Below, one piece after another: positions 18,676-26,599 of a DNA stretch of 37,918 bases. Numbering within the stretch: position 1 is the stretch's first letter; each line of letters starts with the position of its first letter. This DNA is from Acidimicrobiales bacterium. GTDB lineage: Bacteria; Actinomycetota; Acidimicrobiia; Acidimicrobiales; Palsa-688. The translations under genes were made by a program, and so were the position numbers. The DNA lies in NCBI GenBank assembly GCA_035533095.1, contig DATLUM010000020.1, forward strand, positions 1-37,918. Direction: 5' to 3'. Under the pieces are notes generated by a model. That model worked only from the letters and a program-made list of their open reading frames with translations, did not search any database and was not told the DNA's origin.

Positions 18676-21020
18676 GGTCTGCGGGCCTGCCAGGCCCGCA
18701 GTTCCGGGACCAGGTCCCACAGCTGGCGGGCCGCCCGGTCGAAGCCGTTCGAGCGCACGAATTCCAACGACCGGCCCGCGATCTCCGACCGGTCTCCCCC
18801 GTCGAGCAGGACACCGATGGACCCGGCCAGCTCGTGGGGCTCCGCCGCTACCGGAACCTTGCCCACGAAGTCGGGAAGCTCGCCCTGCGGCCCGAGGTCG
18901 GACACGAGCGTGGGGATACCGTGCGCCAGGCAATCAGCGACGGCGCCCGACGTCTCGCCGTTGGACCGCCGGCGCAGCTGTACGGCCACCGCCGCGCGCT
19001 GGAGCCACGCCTCGTAGTCCCTGTCGGGGATGTCACCGGTGATCGTCACGCGCTCCGCGATGCCGAGACCGGCCGCCAGAGCTTCCAGCTCGCGGCGCAG
19101 CAGGTCCGAAACCGGGCCCACGAACGCCAGGCGGACCTCCACCCTCTGCGAGGTCAGGTGGTGGACGGCCTTGATCAACAGGTCCGGCATCTTGAGTTGA
19201 TGCACCACCCCGAAGGTGCACACGAGGCCTTCCTCGAGAAGGCTGGCGTCCCCCTCGACCGCGTCGGGATAGGCGTAGGGCCACACCTGGACCCGCGACG
19301 CCATCCCGGGATCCACATCGAGGCGGGCAACGTCCGCTGCGAACTCGGATGTCGCCCACACCCTGCACGCCAGCGACACGACCTCCCGGGCGAAGTAGAG
19401 CCCGGCGCCGTCCGCCAGATCGAGAAGGTTGCCCTCGAAGTGGGCTTCCGGAGGGATCGTGGAATAGGTGCTGCGAGCGACGGCTTCGAACCCTTCGGGC
19501 ACGGCTCCGCGACTCAGCCCGTGCACGTAGAGGTTGGCGAGCCGCACGTCGTGCGCGAGCACGTAGAACCGACCTGGGTGCTCCCGCAACAGCTTGAGCG
19601 CACCGGCATGGAATTCGCTGTTGCCCAGCGTCAGGATGACGGCGTCGTAGCCCCCGATTGCCAGGTCTTGCTGTTCGAATCGCGCCGGTGCCCTCAAGGC
19701 CGGGTCGTCTCCGCCGGTTGGCGGATCGTCGCCGTCGACGAACACCTCCACGTCGAAGTGGCGGCTCATGGCGGAGGCGAGCCGCCGGCTGTAGTCCGCG
19801 ACGCCGGTGCGTTGCGGCGGCCACGGCGTCACCAGCGCCACACGAGGGCGCGGCCTCCAGCGAGCACGCGGCTCGCCCGGGGCGGCGAGCAGCCGCTCGT
19901 AGACCTCGACCGTCTTCGACGTGACGTCGGACCAGGTGGGTTGTGGCTTCAATGCCCAGTTGAGCAGCTCGCTGCGCCAAGTGGCGTCGGTCAACCCCCT
20001 CGTGATTGCGCGGGCCATGTCCTCGACGTCTTCAGGATCGAACGTCGCGCCGGGTGCGACGAGCTCCGGCATCGACGACGTTCCGGAAGCCAGCACTGGA
20101 GCTCCGCATGCGAGGGCCTCCGCGATGGGCAGCCCGAATCCCTCATACAGGGATGGGAACACCATCAGGTCGCAACCCTGGTAGAGCAGCTCCAGAGTCT
20201 GGTCGGGAACGAATCCGGTGAGGATGAGGCGCCCTTCTATTCCGAGCTCGCGGGCACGGACCTCGAAGTGGTTACGCTCGCTGGGGCGCAGCCCGCAGAC
20301 GAGCACGAGCTGCCATTTCGACCGGATTTCCTCGCCGGTCCTGGCGAAGGCCTCGACGAGTGCGTCCATGTTCTTGCGCGGCTCGACCGCCCCGTTGTAG
20401 ACGACGTATCGCCCTAGGAGTCCAGGGATGGCTTCTTGCGCCCGTGCCGCGGCCGCGCCCCGGTCTCTCGCTGGCCGGAAGCTCATCGATGTGGCGGCCC
20501 CGACGCAGGTCACCCGATTCTCGGGTATACCGAGCACCCGAATGGCGTCGGCGGCGCACGACTCGGAGATGGCGAGAACGTGATCAGCAGAACGGACCAA
20601 CTCCCGACGCACCCTGTACCGCCGTCGTAGCCCGGCGTCGCGGAGGTAGATGTCGGGAAAGATCTCCGGTATCAAGTCGTAGAGCGTTACGACAAGCTGG
20701 GCCCCGTGTCGCGATGCTTCGCGGGGCCAGATCTCCTGGACGGGGATGTCCAGCTCGAACGGGGAGAGCACGTGGAAGATCCCGCCCGAGTGCGTCCATT
20801 CGGGGCGGTGGCGAACAGGCACGCGACCGACCAGGCGGCCGAGCCGCTCGATGGCAGGGAACCTCGGGTTGAGCAGGACCTGGCTCACGATGTCGGGCCG
20901 GCTGTCCACGATCGACTCGGTGAAGTCGGTCGCGTACCTGGCGATCCCTCGACCTCGGTAGTGCGGGCTTTGGGCCGCCTGCAGGTCGATGGTCACGGAC
21001 CCGCCGGCGTGGGTGCTCAA
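18672..21020 (-). CDS. Tandem two-domain GT4-GT4 glycosyltransferase
   Basis: The 782-residue protein contains two GT-B modules. The first (about 8-385) has RGRGIARYATDF, the hinge YVVYNGAVEPRKNMD and donor-site YEGFGLPIAEALACGAPVLAS. The second (about 395-782) begins VALVTPWPPQRTGVADYSRRLA and has FGVVHQLKMPDLLIKAV and NGETSGAVADCLAHGIPTLVS, where the second Glu of the usual ExxxxxxxE pair appears as Asp. Two transferase sites suggest it adds two successive sugars, or polymerises a disaccharide. TTG 21020 overlaps the upstream coiled-coil gene stop as TTGA; the first good motif follows within 25 residues. It ends in the GTGA overlap with the GT2 gene. Confidence 0.9.
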   Translation of the reverse strand: MSTHAGGSVTIDLQAAQSPHYRGRGIARYATDFTESIVDSRPDIVSQVLLNPRFPAIERLGRLVGRVPVRHRPEWTHSGGIFHVLSPFELDIPVQEIWPREASRHGAQLVVTLYDLIPEIFPDIYLRDAGLRRRYRVRRELVRSADHVLAISESCAADAIRVLGIPENRVTCVGAATSMSFRPARDRGAAAARAQEAIPGLLGRYVVYNGAVEPRKNMDALVEAFARTGEEIRSKWQLVLVCGLRPSERNHFEVRARELGIEGRLILTGFVPDQTLELLYQGCDLMVFPSLYEGFGLPIAEALACGAPVLASGTSSMPELVAPGATFDPEDVEDMARAITRGLTDATWRSELLNWALKPQPTWSDVTSKTVEVYERLLAAPGEPRARWRPRPRVALVTPWPPQRTGVADYSRRLASAMSRHFDVEVFVDGDDPPTGGDDPALRAPARFEQQDLAIGGYDAVILTLGNSEFHAGALKLLREHPGRFYVLAHDVRLANLYVHGLSRGAVPEGFEAVARSTYSTIPPEAHFEGNLLDLADGAGLYFAREVVSLACRVWATSEFAADVARLDVDPGMASRVQVWPYAYPDAVEGDASLLEEGLVCTFGVVHQLKMPDLLIKAVHHLTSQRVEVRLAFVGPVSDLLRRELEALAAGLGIAERVTITGDIPDRDYEAWLQRAAVAVQLRRRSNGETSGAVADCLAHGIPTLVSDLGPQGELPDFVGKVPVAAEPHELAGSIGVLLDGGDRSEIAGRSLEFVRSNGFDRAARQLWDLVPELRAWQARRP

Positions 21021-21298
21021 CTGTGGGTGTCGGCGCGGCCGAGCTGCTCGAACCGCTCGAGTCGTTGGTTGAGCCGGGCCACCTCTGCGGTCAGCGCTGT
21101 CAACTCGGAAGACAATCGCGTGAGGGTCCTGCCGATGGTCTCAGCGACTTCGTCGGCGGCATCACCCTGGTTGGCGAGGATCCGTTCGATCTCGTCGATG
21201 TTCGCTCGGACCTCCGCGACCGATTCGGCGGCGACCTGGCGGATCAGCGTCCCCAGGGCCCGTTCCCTCACGGACCGAAGCGTCGAGCCGAGCGACAT
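21017..21298 (-). CDS. Small coiled-coil protein at the head of a glycosyltransferase operon
   Basis: The 93-residue protein has a basic amphipathic N-terminal stretch (LRSVRERALGTLIRQVAAES) followed by heptad-like Leu/Ile spacing (IDEIERIL, TLTRLSSELTALTAEVARLNQRLERFEQL), a coiled coil. There is no signal peptide or transmembrane helix. ATG 21298 has a TACACT -10 box 7 nt upstream. The stop overlaps the TTG start of the tandem GT4. It is one of four such small coiled-coil genes adjacent to glycosyltransferases in this window. A scaffold or length-control partner is possible; function unknown. Confidence 0.75.
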   Translation of the reverse strand: MSLGSTLRSVRERALGTLIRQVAAESVAEVRANIDEIERILANQGDAADEVAETIGRTLTRLSSELTALTAEVARLNQRLERFEQLGRADTHS

Positions 21299-21302
21299 GC
21301 GC

Positions 21303-21316
21303 GGAAGTGTACTTCC
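21303..21316. promoter_or_regulatory. Inverted repeat GGAAGT-GT-ACTTCC overlapping a -10 box
   Basis: Perfect 6-bp arms with a 2-nt centre overlap the minus-strand TACACT -10 element (21306-21311) of the coiled-coil/GT4-GT4/GT2 operon. A repressor bound here would block the promoter. No cognate regulator is encoded in the window. Confidence 0.45.
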
Positions 21317-21322
21317 CGATGC

Positions 21323-22081
21323 TCAGCGCCTCGTGCCCGAGAAGGAAGTTATCGGAAGAGATGGGTCGCCGCCGGGATGGCGCAGCCGCGAGATTCCCAG
21401 CTTGGTCACGAGGATCAGCGCCTCCAACGCGATCGACGTGGACATCTTCGACTCGCCCTCTGTGCGGTCGGTGAAACAGATCGGCGTCTCGGCGATCTTC
21501 CCGCCGCCGCTGCTCACGAGGTAGGCCATCTCGATCTGGAAGCCGTACCCGTCGGCACGGACCGAATCGAGATCGATCCGCTGCAAGGCCTCCGCCCGGA
21601 ATGCGCGAAAGCCGGAGGTCAGGTCGTGCACGTGCACCCCGAGCGTGAACGAGGAGTACCGGTTTCCAGCCCAGGAGATGAGGCGTCTGTGTGCGCCCCA
21701 CTTCGGAACGGTTCCCCCCGGCACGTAGCGCGACCCGATGGCGAGGTCATGGTCGGCGAGAAGACCGACCAGGTCCGGTATGACCGCCGGGTCGTGGGAA
21801 AGGTCGGCGTCCATCTCGACGAGGGCCTCGTAGCCGCGATCGAGACCCCACCGGAAGCCGGCGCGGTAGGCATCGCCGAGGCCGGCCTTGCGGTTGCGCC
21901 GCATCACGGTGACTCCTCCTAGGGATTCGGCTGCCTTCTCCGCCACGCCTGCGGTAGCGTCCGGGCTTCCGTCGTCCACCACGAGGACGTCCGGTGATCC
22001 GCCGGCTTCGCGCGTGCGCCGCAGCACCTCCTCGATGGTGGCGCGCTCGTTGAAAGTCGGGATGACCACCAGGGTCTTCAT
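21323..22081 (-). CDS. Polyprenol-phosphate mannosyltransferase (Dpm1/Ppm1 catalytic type)
   Basis: The 252-residue GT2 enzyme has VVIPTFNERATIEEVL, VVDDGSPDATAG, the DxD motif in EMDADLSHDP, GSRYVPGG and DLTSGFRAFRAEAL, a combination diagnostic of dolichol/polyprenol-phosphate mannose synthases. It transfers mannose from GDP-Man to polyprenyl phosphate on the cytoplasmic face, making a donor for GT-C enzymes. It has no transmembrane extension and no Lnt fusion, unlike the two-part mycobacterial Ppm1. ATG 22081 has a TAGGCT -10 box 7 nt upstream that overlaps the stop of the preceding gene, so it can be transcribed separately. Confidence 0.9.
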   Translation of the reverse strand: MKTLVVIPTFNERATIEEVLRRTREAGGSPDVLVVDDGSPDATAGVAEKAAESLGGVTVMRRNRKAGLGDAYRAGFRWGLDRGYEALVEMDADLSHDPAVIPDLVGLLADHDLAIGSRYVPGGTVPKWGAHRRLISWAGNRYSSFTLGVHVHDLTSGFRAFRAEALQRIDLDSVRADGYGFQIEMAYLVSSGGGKIAETPICFTDRTEGESKMSTSIALEALILVTKLGISRLRHPGGDPSLPITSFSGTRR

Positions 22082-22088
22082 CGAGACG

Positions 22089-22094
22089 AGCCTA
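22089..22094 (-). promoter_or_regulatory. Leaderless-type -10 element TAGGCT of the polyprenol-phosphate mannosyltransferase gene
   Basis: TAGGCT ends 7 nt before ATG 22081. Its first three bases are the TAG stop codon of the preceding glycosyltransferase gene. Confidence 0.5.
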
Positions 22095-23183
22095 CCGGGG
22101 GGCCCCCGGACCGCCCTCGAGCCGGGAGGTCACCGTCCGGAGAAAGACCTCCCCGGTGGCGGCGACCGACAATTCCGCGGCTCGGGCGGCGCCCTGGCTC
22201 ACCAGGTCGGCCCGGCGACGCGAATCGCCCAGCAGATCCGCTACGGCCGTGGCGACTGCAAGAGGGTCCTTGTCGTCGAGGAGCACTCCAGCGTCGGAAA
22301 CAGTCTCGGGCACGGCCGCCGCCCGGTACGCGACGACCGGTAGCGACATCTCCATGGCCTCGATGAGCGGGGCGCAGAACCCCTCGTGCTCCGACAGACA
22401 GACGAGGACGTCGGACTGCTGGTAGCAATCGACGAGGTCGGGAAATTTGATGTTCTCCAGATGCTCGAAGCTGGATCCGAGATCGAGCTCCGACGCGAGC
22501 CGGCGGACCGCGCGCAGGTACCTGTAAGAGGACGGACTGCCGACCAGGGTCAACCTGGCTCCCGGGTCGAAGACCCGCCGGTACACAGCGAACGCCGCGA
22601 CCACGTCGTGCTGGCACTTGTTTGGTGCGATGCGCCCGACGAAGAGCCATCGTGTCCCCCGGGACCTGTGGCGATCTGGCGATATCTTCCGGACCTTCGC
22701 GGCCCGGATGGCCGCAAGATCTACCAGCAGCGGTGCCACCGCCGTGTGCTCGTAACCGGCCTGGTTCAGCTCAGCCCGGTTGAACTCGCTGACTGCAATG
22801 GCGAATTCGGTGGCGGAAGCGAGCTCGGCCATCTGACGGCGTGCCACTTCGAGCTTCCGAGCGATCTCCGGCTCCCAGCGTCGGAAGAAGGGCGAGGGCG
22901 TGATGTTGTGATAGTTGGAGAACAGTCTCGTCCCCGACCCGGCCACATCGGCCAGCCACGGGACCATGTCCGAATCGGTCGAGAGCTGGTAGATCAGGAT
23001 TCCCTGGCGCCGGGGTTGGTATTCGCGATAATGCCGAGCCTCCCCCGCGAGGCGATCGTCGATCCGGTCTGCCCAGATGTCAGATTGAAAGCCGGCTTCC
23101 CTAAGGATCCGCCGGGCTTGCAGGACGTGATTGCCGATCGCGTCGTGCATGGCGAAGTCCGGCAGGCACTGGTCGATCCTCAC
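22092..23183 (-). CDS. Glycosyltransferase family 4 protein
   Basis: The 363-residue GT-B enzyme has an acceptor domain starting RIDQCLPDFAMHDAIGNHVLQARRILREAG, an SNYHNITPSPFF segment, the hinge WLFVGRIAPNKCQHD and the donor-site HEGFCAPLIEAMEMSLPVVAY with the ExxxxxxxE pair intact. GTG 23183 overlaps the stop of the upstream coiled-coil gene as GTGA and gives the right N-terminus; the frame upstream to 23363 is shadow. It is the last gene of the wzm-wzt operon, so it probably builds the exported polymer. Confidence 0.88.
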   Translation of the reverse strand: MRIDQCLPDFAMHDAIGNHVLQARRILREAGFQSDIWADRIDDRLAGEARHYREYQPRRQGILIYQLSTDSDMVPWLADVAGSGTRLFSNYHNITPSPFFRRWEPEIARKLEVARRQMAELASATEFAIAVSEFNRAELNQAGYEHTAVAPLLVDLAAIRAAKVRKISPDRHRSRGTRWLFVGRIAPNKCQHDVVAAFAVYRRVFDPGARLTLVGSPSSYRYLRAVRRLASELDLGSSFEHLENIKFPDLVDCYQQSDVLVCLSEHEGFCAPLIEAMEMSLPVVAYRAAAVPETVSDAGVLLDDKDPLAVATAVADLLGDSRRRADLVSQGAARAAELSVAATGEVFLRTVTSRLEGGPGAPR

Positions 23184-23584
23184 GGGCGGTCGCTGGCCCG
23201 CGACTCCAACTCCTGCACCCTGTGCTCGAGTTCTTCGATCCTCGCCGTCTGGGTCTTGATGGCGCCGTCGAGCTCGTCGACCCGGTCGGACAGGTGGGAA
23301 CCAAAGCGCAGTACTGCCTCTCCGATGGCCGTGACCTGACCGGCCAAGTAGGCGAGGTACCACCGGACGAACCGCTTCACGGCGGATTTCACGAGCCTTC
23401 CCGCAGGGTTAGCCGAGGCGGCCGGCGGGTCGGCGTCCACCGGTAGGAGCTCCTCGAGATCCGAGAGAGCGTCCCTCGAAGCGTCTGGCCCCTCGCCGCG
23501 AATCGCGAGCCGCCCGGCAGAAGCCCGGGCCTTTTCGATGTAGGCGCGGTCCGCTTCGTCGAGCTCGCCCGACTGGTCAGGCAC
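23180..23584 (-). CDS. Small coiled-coil protein between wzt and a GT4 gene
   Basis: The 134-residue protein has an acidic N-terminal half (SGELDEADRAYIEKA and DALSDLEELLPVDAD), a Trp/Tyr-rich amphipathic segment (SAVKRFVRWYLAYLAGQV), and a C-terminal coiled coil (LSDRVDELDGAI to IEELEHRVQELE). GTG 23584 comes 2 nt after the wzt stop, and the gene ends in a GTGA overlap with the GT4 gene, so it is tightly embedded in the operon. The aromatic amphipathic helix plus coiled coil suggests a peripheral membrane scaffold. No enzyme motif is visible. Confidence 0.75.
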   Translation of the reverse strand: MPDQSGELDEADRAYIEKARASAGRLAIRGEGPDASRDALSDLEELLPVDADPPAASANPAGRLVKSAVKRFVRWYLAYLAGQVTAIGEAVLRFGSHLSDRVDELDGAIKTQTARIEELEHRVQELESRASDRP

Positions 23585-23586
23585 GG

Positions 23587-24801
23587 TCAGTCGGTCACCG
23601 GGTCGTCGATGCGCCACTTGGGTGCGAGGGACACGACGCCGACGTTCTCCCCGATCGGTCCGCGGTCCACGTCGAAGCGCAGGACGTTCTGCCGGAAGTC
23701 GTAGGGGTGGAGGCACGTGTAGTCGTGCAGAGAGACCGTCAGGTCGTAGGAGCCGGGAAGCAGCAGGACCGGGTCGAACGTGATATCGACATGACCAGTA
23801 CCGTCGAGCGCCTGCGGAACGCATCCAGCGTCGCGGCTGTTGGGACCCGTGACGTTGAATCCTTCCAATGTCGAAATTGCAATCCCGAACACCGGTCGTT
23901 CGATCGGAGCGGACATCTCATAATCCAGGCGCAGAGTCGCTGATTCGCCGGAGCGAACCCTGGTTGTCCGGTCGCCGGCCTCATCGACGAACCTGACATC
24001 CGTGATGCGGCCCTCCCCGGATCCCCACCGGTTGTGACCTTGTTGGTCGACCTGCCGGTCTGACTGAACTGTCCCGGTGTAAGCCTCAATGACTTCGCGC
24101 GGGTTCCCAAGCTGTATGAGCTGCCCGTGGGAGAACCAAGCGACCCGGTCGCAGAGGTTCTGCACGCCCGCCATACCGTGGCTGACCAGCACGATCGTCT
24201 TGCCCGCCCGTCGAAGTTCAGCGAACTTCTCGTTGCACTTGCGCTGGAACGCTTCATCGCCGACCGCGAGGACTTCGTCCACGAAGAGGACATCCGGGTC
24301 GACGTTGATCGCCACCGAGAATCCGAGACGGACGTACATACCCGACGAGTAGTTTTTGACCGGCTCGTCGATGAACTGGCCTATGCCGGCGAAGTCGACG
24401 ATCTCGTCGAAGCGGCTCCGCAACTCCTTCTGAGACAGTCCGAGAATGGCGCCATTCAAGAAGACGTTCTCCCGCCCGGAAAGCTCGGGGTGGAACCCCG
24501 CTCCGAGCTCGAGGAGCGCGGATACCTTGCCCTCGACGCTTACGCTGCCTTGGGTGGGTCGCAGGATGCGGGTCAGGCACTTGAGCATGGTGCTCTTGCC
24601 AGATCCGTTCTCGCCGATGAGCCCGAACGTCTCGCCCCGATGCACCTGGAAGGACACGTCGCGCAGCGCCCAGAAGTCCTCCGAGATCGTCCTGCGGCCT
24701 CGCATGATGGCGGCCTTGATTGACTGGTTGCGCTCGTGGATGAGCTTGAACTTCTTCGAGACCTGGTTTGCCTCGACAGCTACATCGCGATCGACGGTCA
24801 C
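23587..24801 (-). CDS. wzt: Polysaccharide ABC transporter ATP-binding protein with C-terminal glycan-recognition-type domain
   Basis: The 404-residue protein has an ABC domain with Walker A GENGSGKST (about 63-71), signature-type YSSGMYVRLGF, Walker B VLFVDEVLAVGD, and H-loop VSHG. Residues of about 255-404 form the Wzt C-terminal beta-sandwich family (ITDVRFVDEAG, FGIAISTLEGFNVTGPNS, LLPGSYDLTVSLHD), which in O-antigen systems reads the capped end of the chain before export. GTG 24801 overlaps the wzm stop as GTGA. The C-terminal domain suggests this system exports a finished, end-modified polymer, rather than teichoic-acid-like export without recognition. Confidence 0.92.
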   Translation of the reverse strand: MTVDRDVAVEANQVSKKFKLIHERNQSIKAAIMRGRRTISEDFWALRDVSFQVHRGETFGLIGENGSGKSTMLKCLTRILRPTQGSVSVEGKVSALLELGAGFHPELSGRENVFLNGAILGLSQKELRSRFDEIVDFAGIGQFIDEPVKNYSSGMYVRLGFSVAINVDPDVLFVDEVLAVGDEAFQRKCNEKFAELRRAGKTIVLVSHGMAGVQNLCDRVAWFSHGQLIQLGNPREVIEAYTGTVQSDRQVDQQGHNRWGSGEGRITDVRFVDEAGDRTTRVRSGESATLRLDYEMSAPIERPVFGIAISTLEGFNVTGPNSRDAGCVPQALDGTGHVDITFDPVLLLPGSYDLTVSLHDYTCLHPYDFRQNVLRFDVDRGPIGENVGVVSLAPKWRIDDPVTD

Positions 24802-25619
24802 AGTTCTTCAGCCAGGCCGCCCTCGAGGCGGTTGAAGATGGCCCGGCCCACGAAGAAGCTGCCGATCGCGAACGCGGCGAAGTAGCCGAACTCTAACCAG
24901 CCGGGCAAGGTTCCGTTGTAGAGCGTGTTGCGGAAACACAAGGTCGCGTCCGTCATCGGGTTGACCTTCAGGAGGTCCACCACCCACGGTTTGGCTGCGG
25001 AGCCGAGCGTATCGAACGAATAGACGATCGGGGTCATGAAGAACCAGACGAGGAAGAGGATCCCCACGAAGTGCTCTATGTCGCGGAAGTAGACATTGAG
25101 CGCGCTGAGCGCGAGGCCGAGACCCAGGGCGAACACGGCTAGCAGAAGCATGAAGACCAGGGTGAGCGGGAGGTACACCAGCGCGCGCCAGTCCCCGAAC
25201 GCGAGCAGAGCTACGAGGAGCAAGCTCATCTCGATGGCGTGCGAGACCAGGTTGGCGATCACTGTCGAAGCCGGCAGCAGCTCCCGCGGGAAGTAGGTCT
25301 TCTTGATCAGGTTGCTGTTGCTCGTCAGGCTCGTCAGGCTTCCCAGGACGCTGTTCTGGAAGTAGCTGAACGGCAGCATGGCACAGAGTAGGAACAGCGC
25401 GTAGACGTTGAGGCCGCTCGGCGGTGGGACCTTCGGTTCGATCTTCACGTGCATGAAGTACTTGAACACGACCGTGTAGACGACCATGTACACGACCGGA
25501 TTGATCGTCGACCACGCCCAACCCAGCACGGATCGCTTGTACTTCGATCGCAGCTCGCGGAGCGTGAGGTTGGACAGCAGCTCCCGGTGCGACCGGTACT
25601 CGGCGATAGTAGCGGTCAC
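24798..25619 (-). CDS. wzm: Polysaccharide ABC transporter permease
   Basis: The 273-residue ABC-2 membrane protein has the family start SNLTLRELRSKYKRSVLGWAW, an amphipathic interface helix in the Wzm/TagG family, then six hydrophobic segments (for example VVYMVVYTVVFKYF, LSLLLVALLAFGDW, and LFLVWFFMTPIVYS). It pairs with Wzt to move a lipid-linked glycan across the membrane. GTG 25619 gives the usual N-terminus. It is the first gene of an operon wzm-wzt-coiled coil-GT4; the 130-bp gap upstream contains a TAGGCT box. Confidence 0.92.
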   Translation of the reverse strand: MTATIAEYRSHRELLSNLTLRELRSKYKRSVLGWAWSTINPVVYMVVYTVVFKYFMHVKIEPKVPPPSGLNVYALFLLCAMLPFSYFQNSVLGSLTSLTSNSNLIKKTYFPRELLPASTVIANLVSHAIEMSLLLVALLAFGDWRALVYLPLTLVFMLLLAVFALGLGLALSALNVYFRDIEHFVGILFLVWFFMTPIVYSFDTLGSAAKPWVVDLLKVNPMTDATLCFRNTLYNGTLPGWLEFGYFAAFAIGSFFVGRAIFNRLEGGLAEEL

Positions 25620-25736
25620 GGTTTTCGGTGCTCACGCCCACCGGCGCGCGCATACCCGGTACGCCCGGCAGAGCCCTTCAGCATGGGGCGGATATTACCC
25701 CACCCGCCATATTCGCCCGGGGTCGCCGGCCCTTTC

Positions 25737-25742
25737 AGCCTA
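25737..25742 (-). promoter_or_regulatory. Candidate -10 element TAGGCT for the wzm operon
   Basis: TAGGCT lies just past the clpP stop and predicts a transcript starting near 25730 with a leader of about 110 nt. That leader holds a weak hairpin around 25683-25701 (TGGGG/CCCCA arms). The hexamer equals other -10 boxes in the window, but the long leader is atypical. Confidence 0.3.
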
Positions 25743-25749
25743 CGTTCCG

Positions 25750-26379
25750 CTATACCTTCTCGCCGGTCATGCTTATCGGCTCGGTCACATCGGCCGCCCT
25801 CTCGATGACCTGGTCGATGAAGCCGTAGTCCTTGGCCTCTTGCGCCGTGAACCAGCGATCTCTGTCGGAATCGGCTTCGATGCGTTCGATCGTCTGCCCG
25901 GTGTGGAACGAGATGCGCTCGGCCATCATGCGCTTGAGGTAGATGATCTGCTCTGCCTGGATCTTTATGTCGGCAGCCTGCCCCCGGGCCTGACCGGAGG
26001 GTTGGTGCATCAGGATCCTGGAATGCGGCAACGAGAAGCGCTTACCCTTGGCGCCGGAGCAGAGCAGGAACTGGCCCATGGAGGCAGCCAAGCCGAGGCA
26101 AACGGTGGACACGTCGCAGGGTACGAACTGCATGGTGTCGTAGATGGCAAGGCCGGCGGTGACCGATCCTCCAGGCGAGTTGATGTAGAGGCTGATGTCG
26201 CGCCCGGGGTCCTCGGCCGCGAGCAGGAGCAGCTGGGCGCAGATCAGGTTGGCATTGCTGTCGTCGACCTCGGTTCCGAGGAAGACGATGCGCTCCTTGA
26301 GCAGTCGCTGGTAGATATCGCTGGTGCGGTCGGCGCCACCGACCTGCGAAGTCGGCGCCGGGAGAATGGGGACGGACAT
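25750..26379 (-). CDS. clpP: ATP-dependent Clp protease proteolytic subunit
   Basis: The 209-residue S14 serine peptidase has the nucleophile Ser in [12 protein letters not shown], His in [13 protein letters not shown], and Asp in [14 protein letters not shown], all in family order. [18 protein letters not shown] is the oxyanion/handle region. It forms the barrel that degrades unfolded proteins fed by ClpX or ClpC. ATG 26379 was chosen since a TAGCCT -10 box ends 7 nt before it; the frame is open upstream to 26448. It stands alone, with no second clpP or clpX next to it, although actinobacteria usually carry paired clpP genes. Confidence 0.95.
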   Translation of the reverse strand: MSVPILPAPTSQVGGADRTSDIYQRLLKERIVFLGTEVDDSNANLICAQLLLLAAEDPGRDISLYINSPGGSVTAGLAIYDTMQFVPCDVSTVCLGLAASMGQFLLCSGAKGKRFSLPHSRILMHQPSGQARGQAADIKIQAEQIIYLKRMMAERISFHTGQTIERIEADSDRDRWFTAQEAKDYGFIDQVIERAADVTEPISMTGEKV

Positions 26380-26386
26380 GGCACGA

Positions 26387-26392
26387 AGGCTA
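26387..26392 (-). promoter_or_regulatory. Leaderless-type -10 element TAGCCT of clpP
   Basis: TAGCCT on the minus strand ends 7 nt before ATG 26379. No ribosome site lies between, which supports a leaderless mRNA. Confidence 0.55.
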
Positions 26393-26448
26393 CCCGGTCC
26401 TCCCGGGTTGGCCTTGCGCCCCAAACGACCGCTCTGGCCCGTGCGCAA

Positions 26449-26464
26449 GGCCAGCTGACTGGCC
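26449..26464. promoter_or_regulatory. Inverted repeat GGCCAG-CTGA-CTGGCC between clpP and tRNA-Leu
   Basis: Perfect 6-bp arms around CTGA lie between the divergent clpP and tRNA genes. It could be an operator or a small hairpin; no other support. Confidence 0.25.
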
Positions 26465-26479
26465 CCGCGCCGGGCGCAC

Positions 26480-26485
26480 TACAGT
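26480..26485 (+). promoter_or_regulatory. -10 element TACAGT of tRNA-Leu
   Basis: TACAGT ends 9 nt before the first tRNA base. CTGACT at 26455-26460 may be the -35 box, with a 19-nt spacer. Confidence 0.45.
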
Positions 26486-26494
26486 TCGTGCGCC

Positions 26495-26576
26495 GCGGGC
26501 GTGGCGAAACTGGCAGACGCGCCAGGTTTAGGTCCTGGTCCCGAGAGGGGTGGAGGTTCGAGTCCTCTCGCCCGCA
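26495..26576 (+). tRNA. tRNA-Leu (anticodon UAG)
   Basis: The acceptor arms GCGGGCG and CGCCCGC pair fully, with discriminator A at 26576. The anticodon stem CCAGG/CCTGG encloses TTTAGGT, giving anticodon TAG, which reads CUA and by wobble other CUN codons. A long variable arm (CCCGAGAGGGG region) is typical of type II leucine tRNAs, and the T arm is GGAGG TTCGAGT CCTCT. CCA is not encoded. No integrase or duplicated tRNA end was seen nearby. Confidence 0.95.
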
Positions 26577-26599
26577 CGAAACTGATCAGGCAGGGCAGG

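Noticed and set aside
17491-18933. 480-residue version of the GT2 protein starting at 18933
   Set aside because: The first 86 residues are antisense-type Arg/Gly/Pro sequence lying inside the tandem GT4 gene in another frame; the GTGA overlap at 18675 gives the normal family start.
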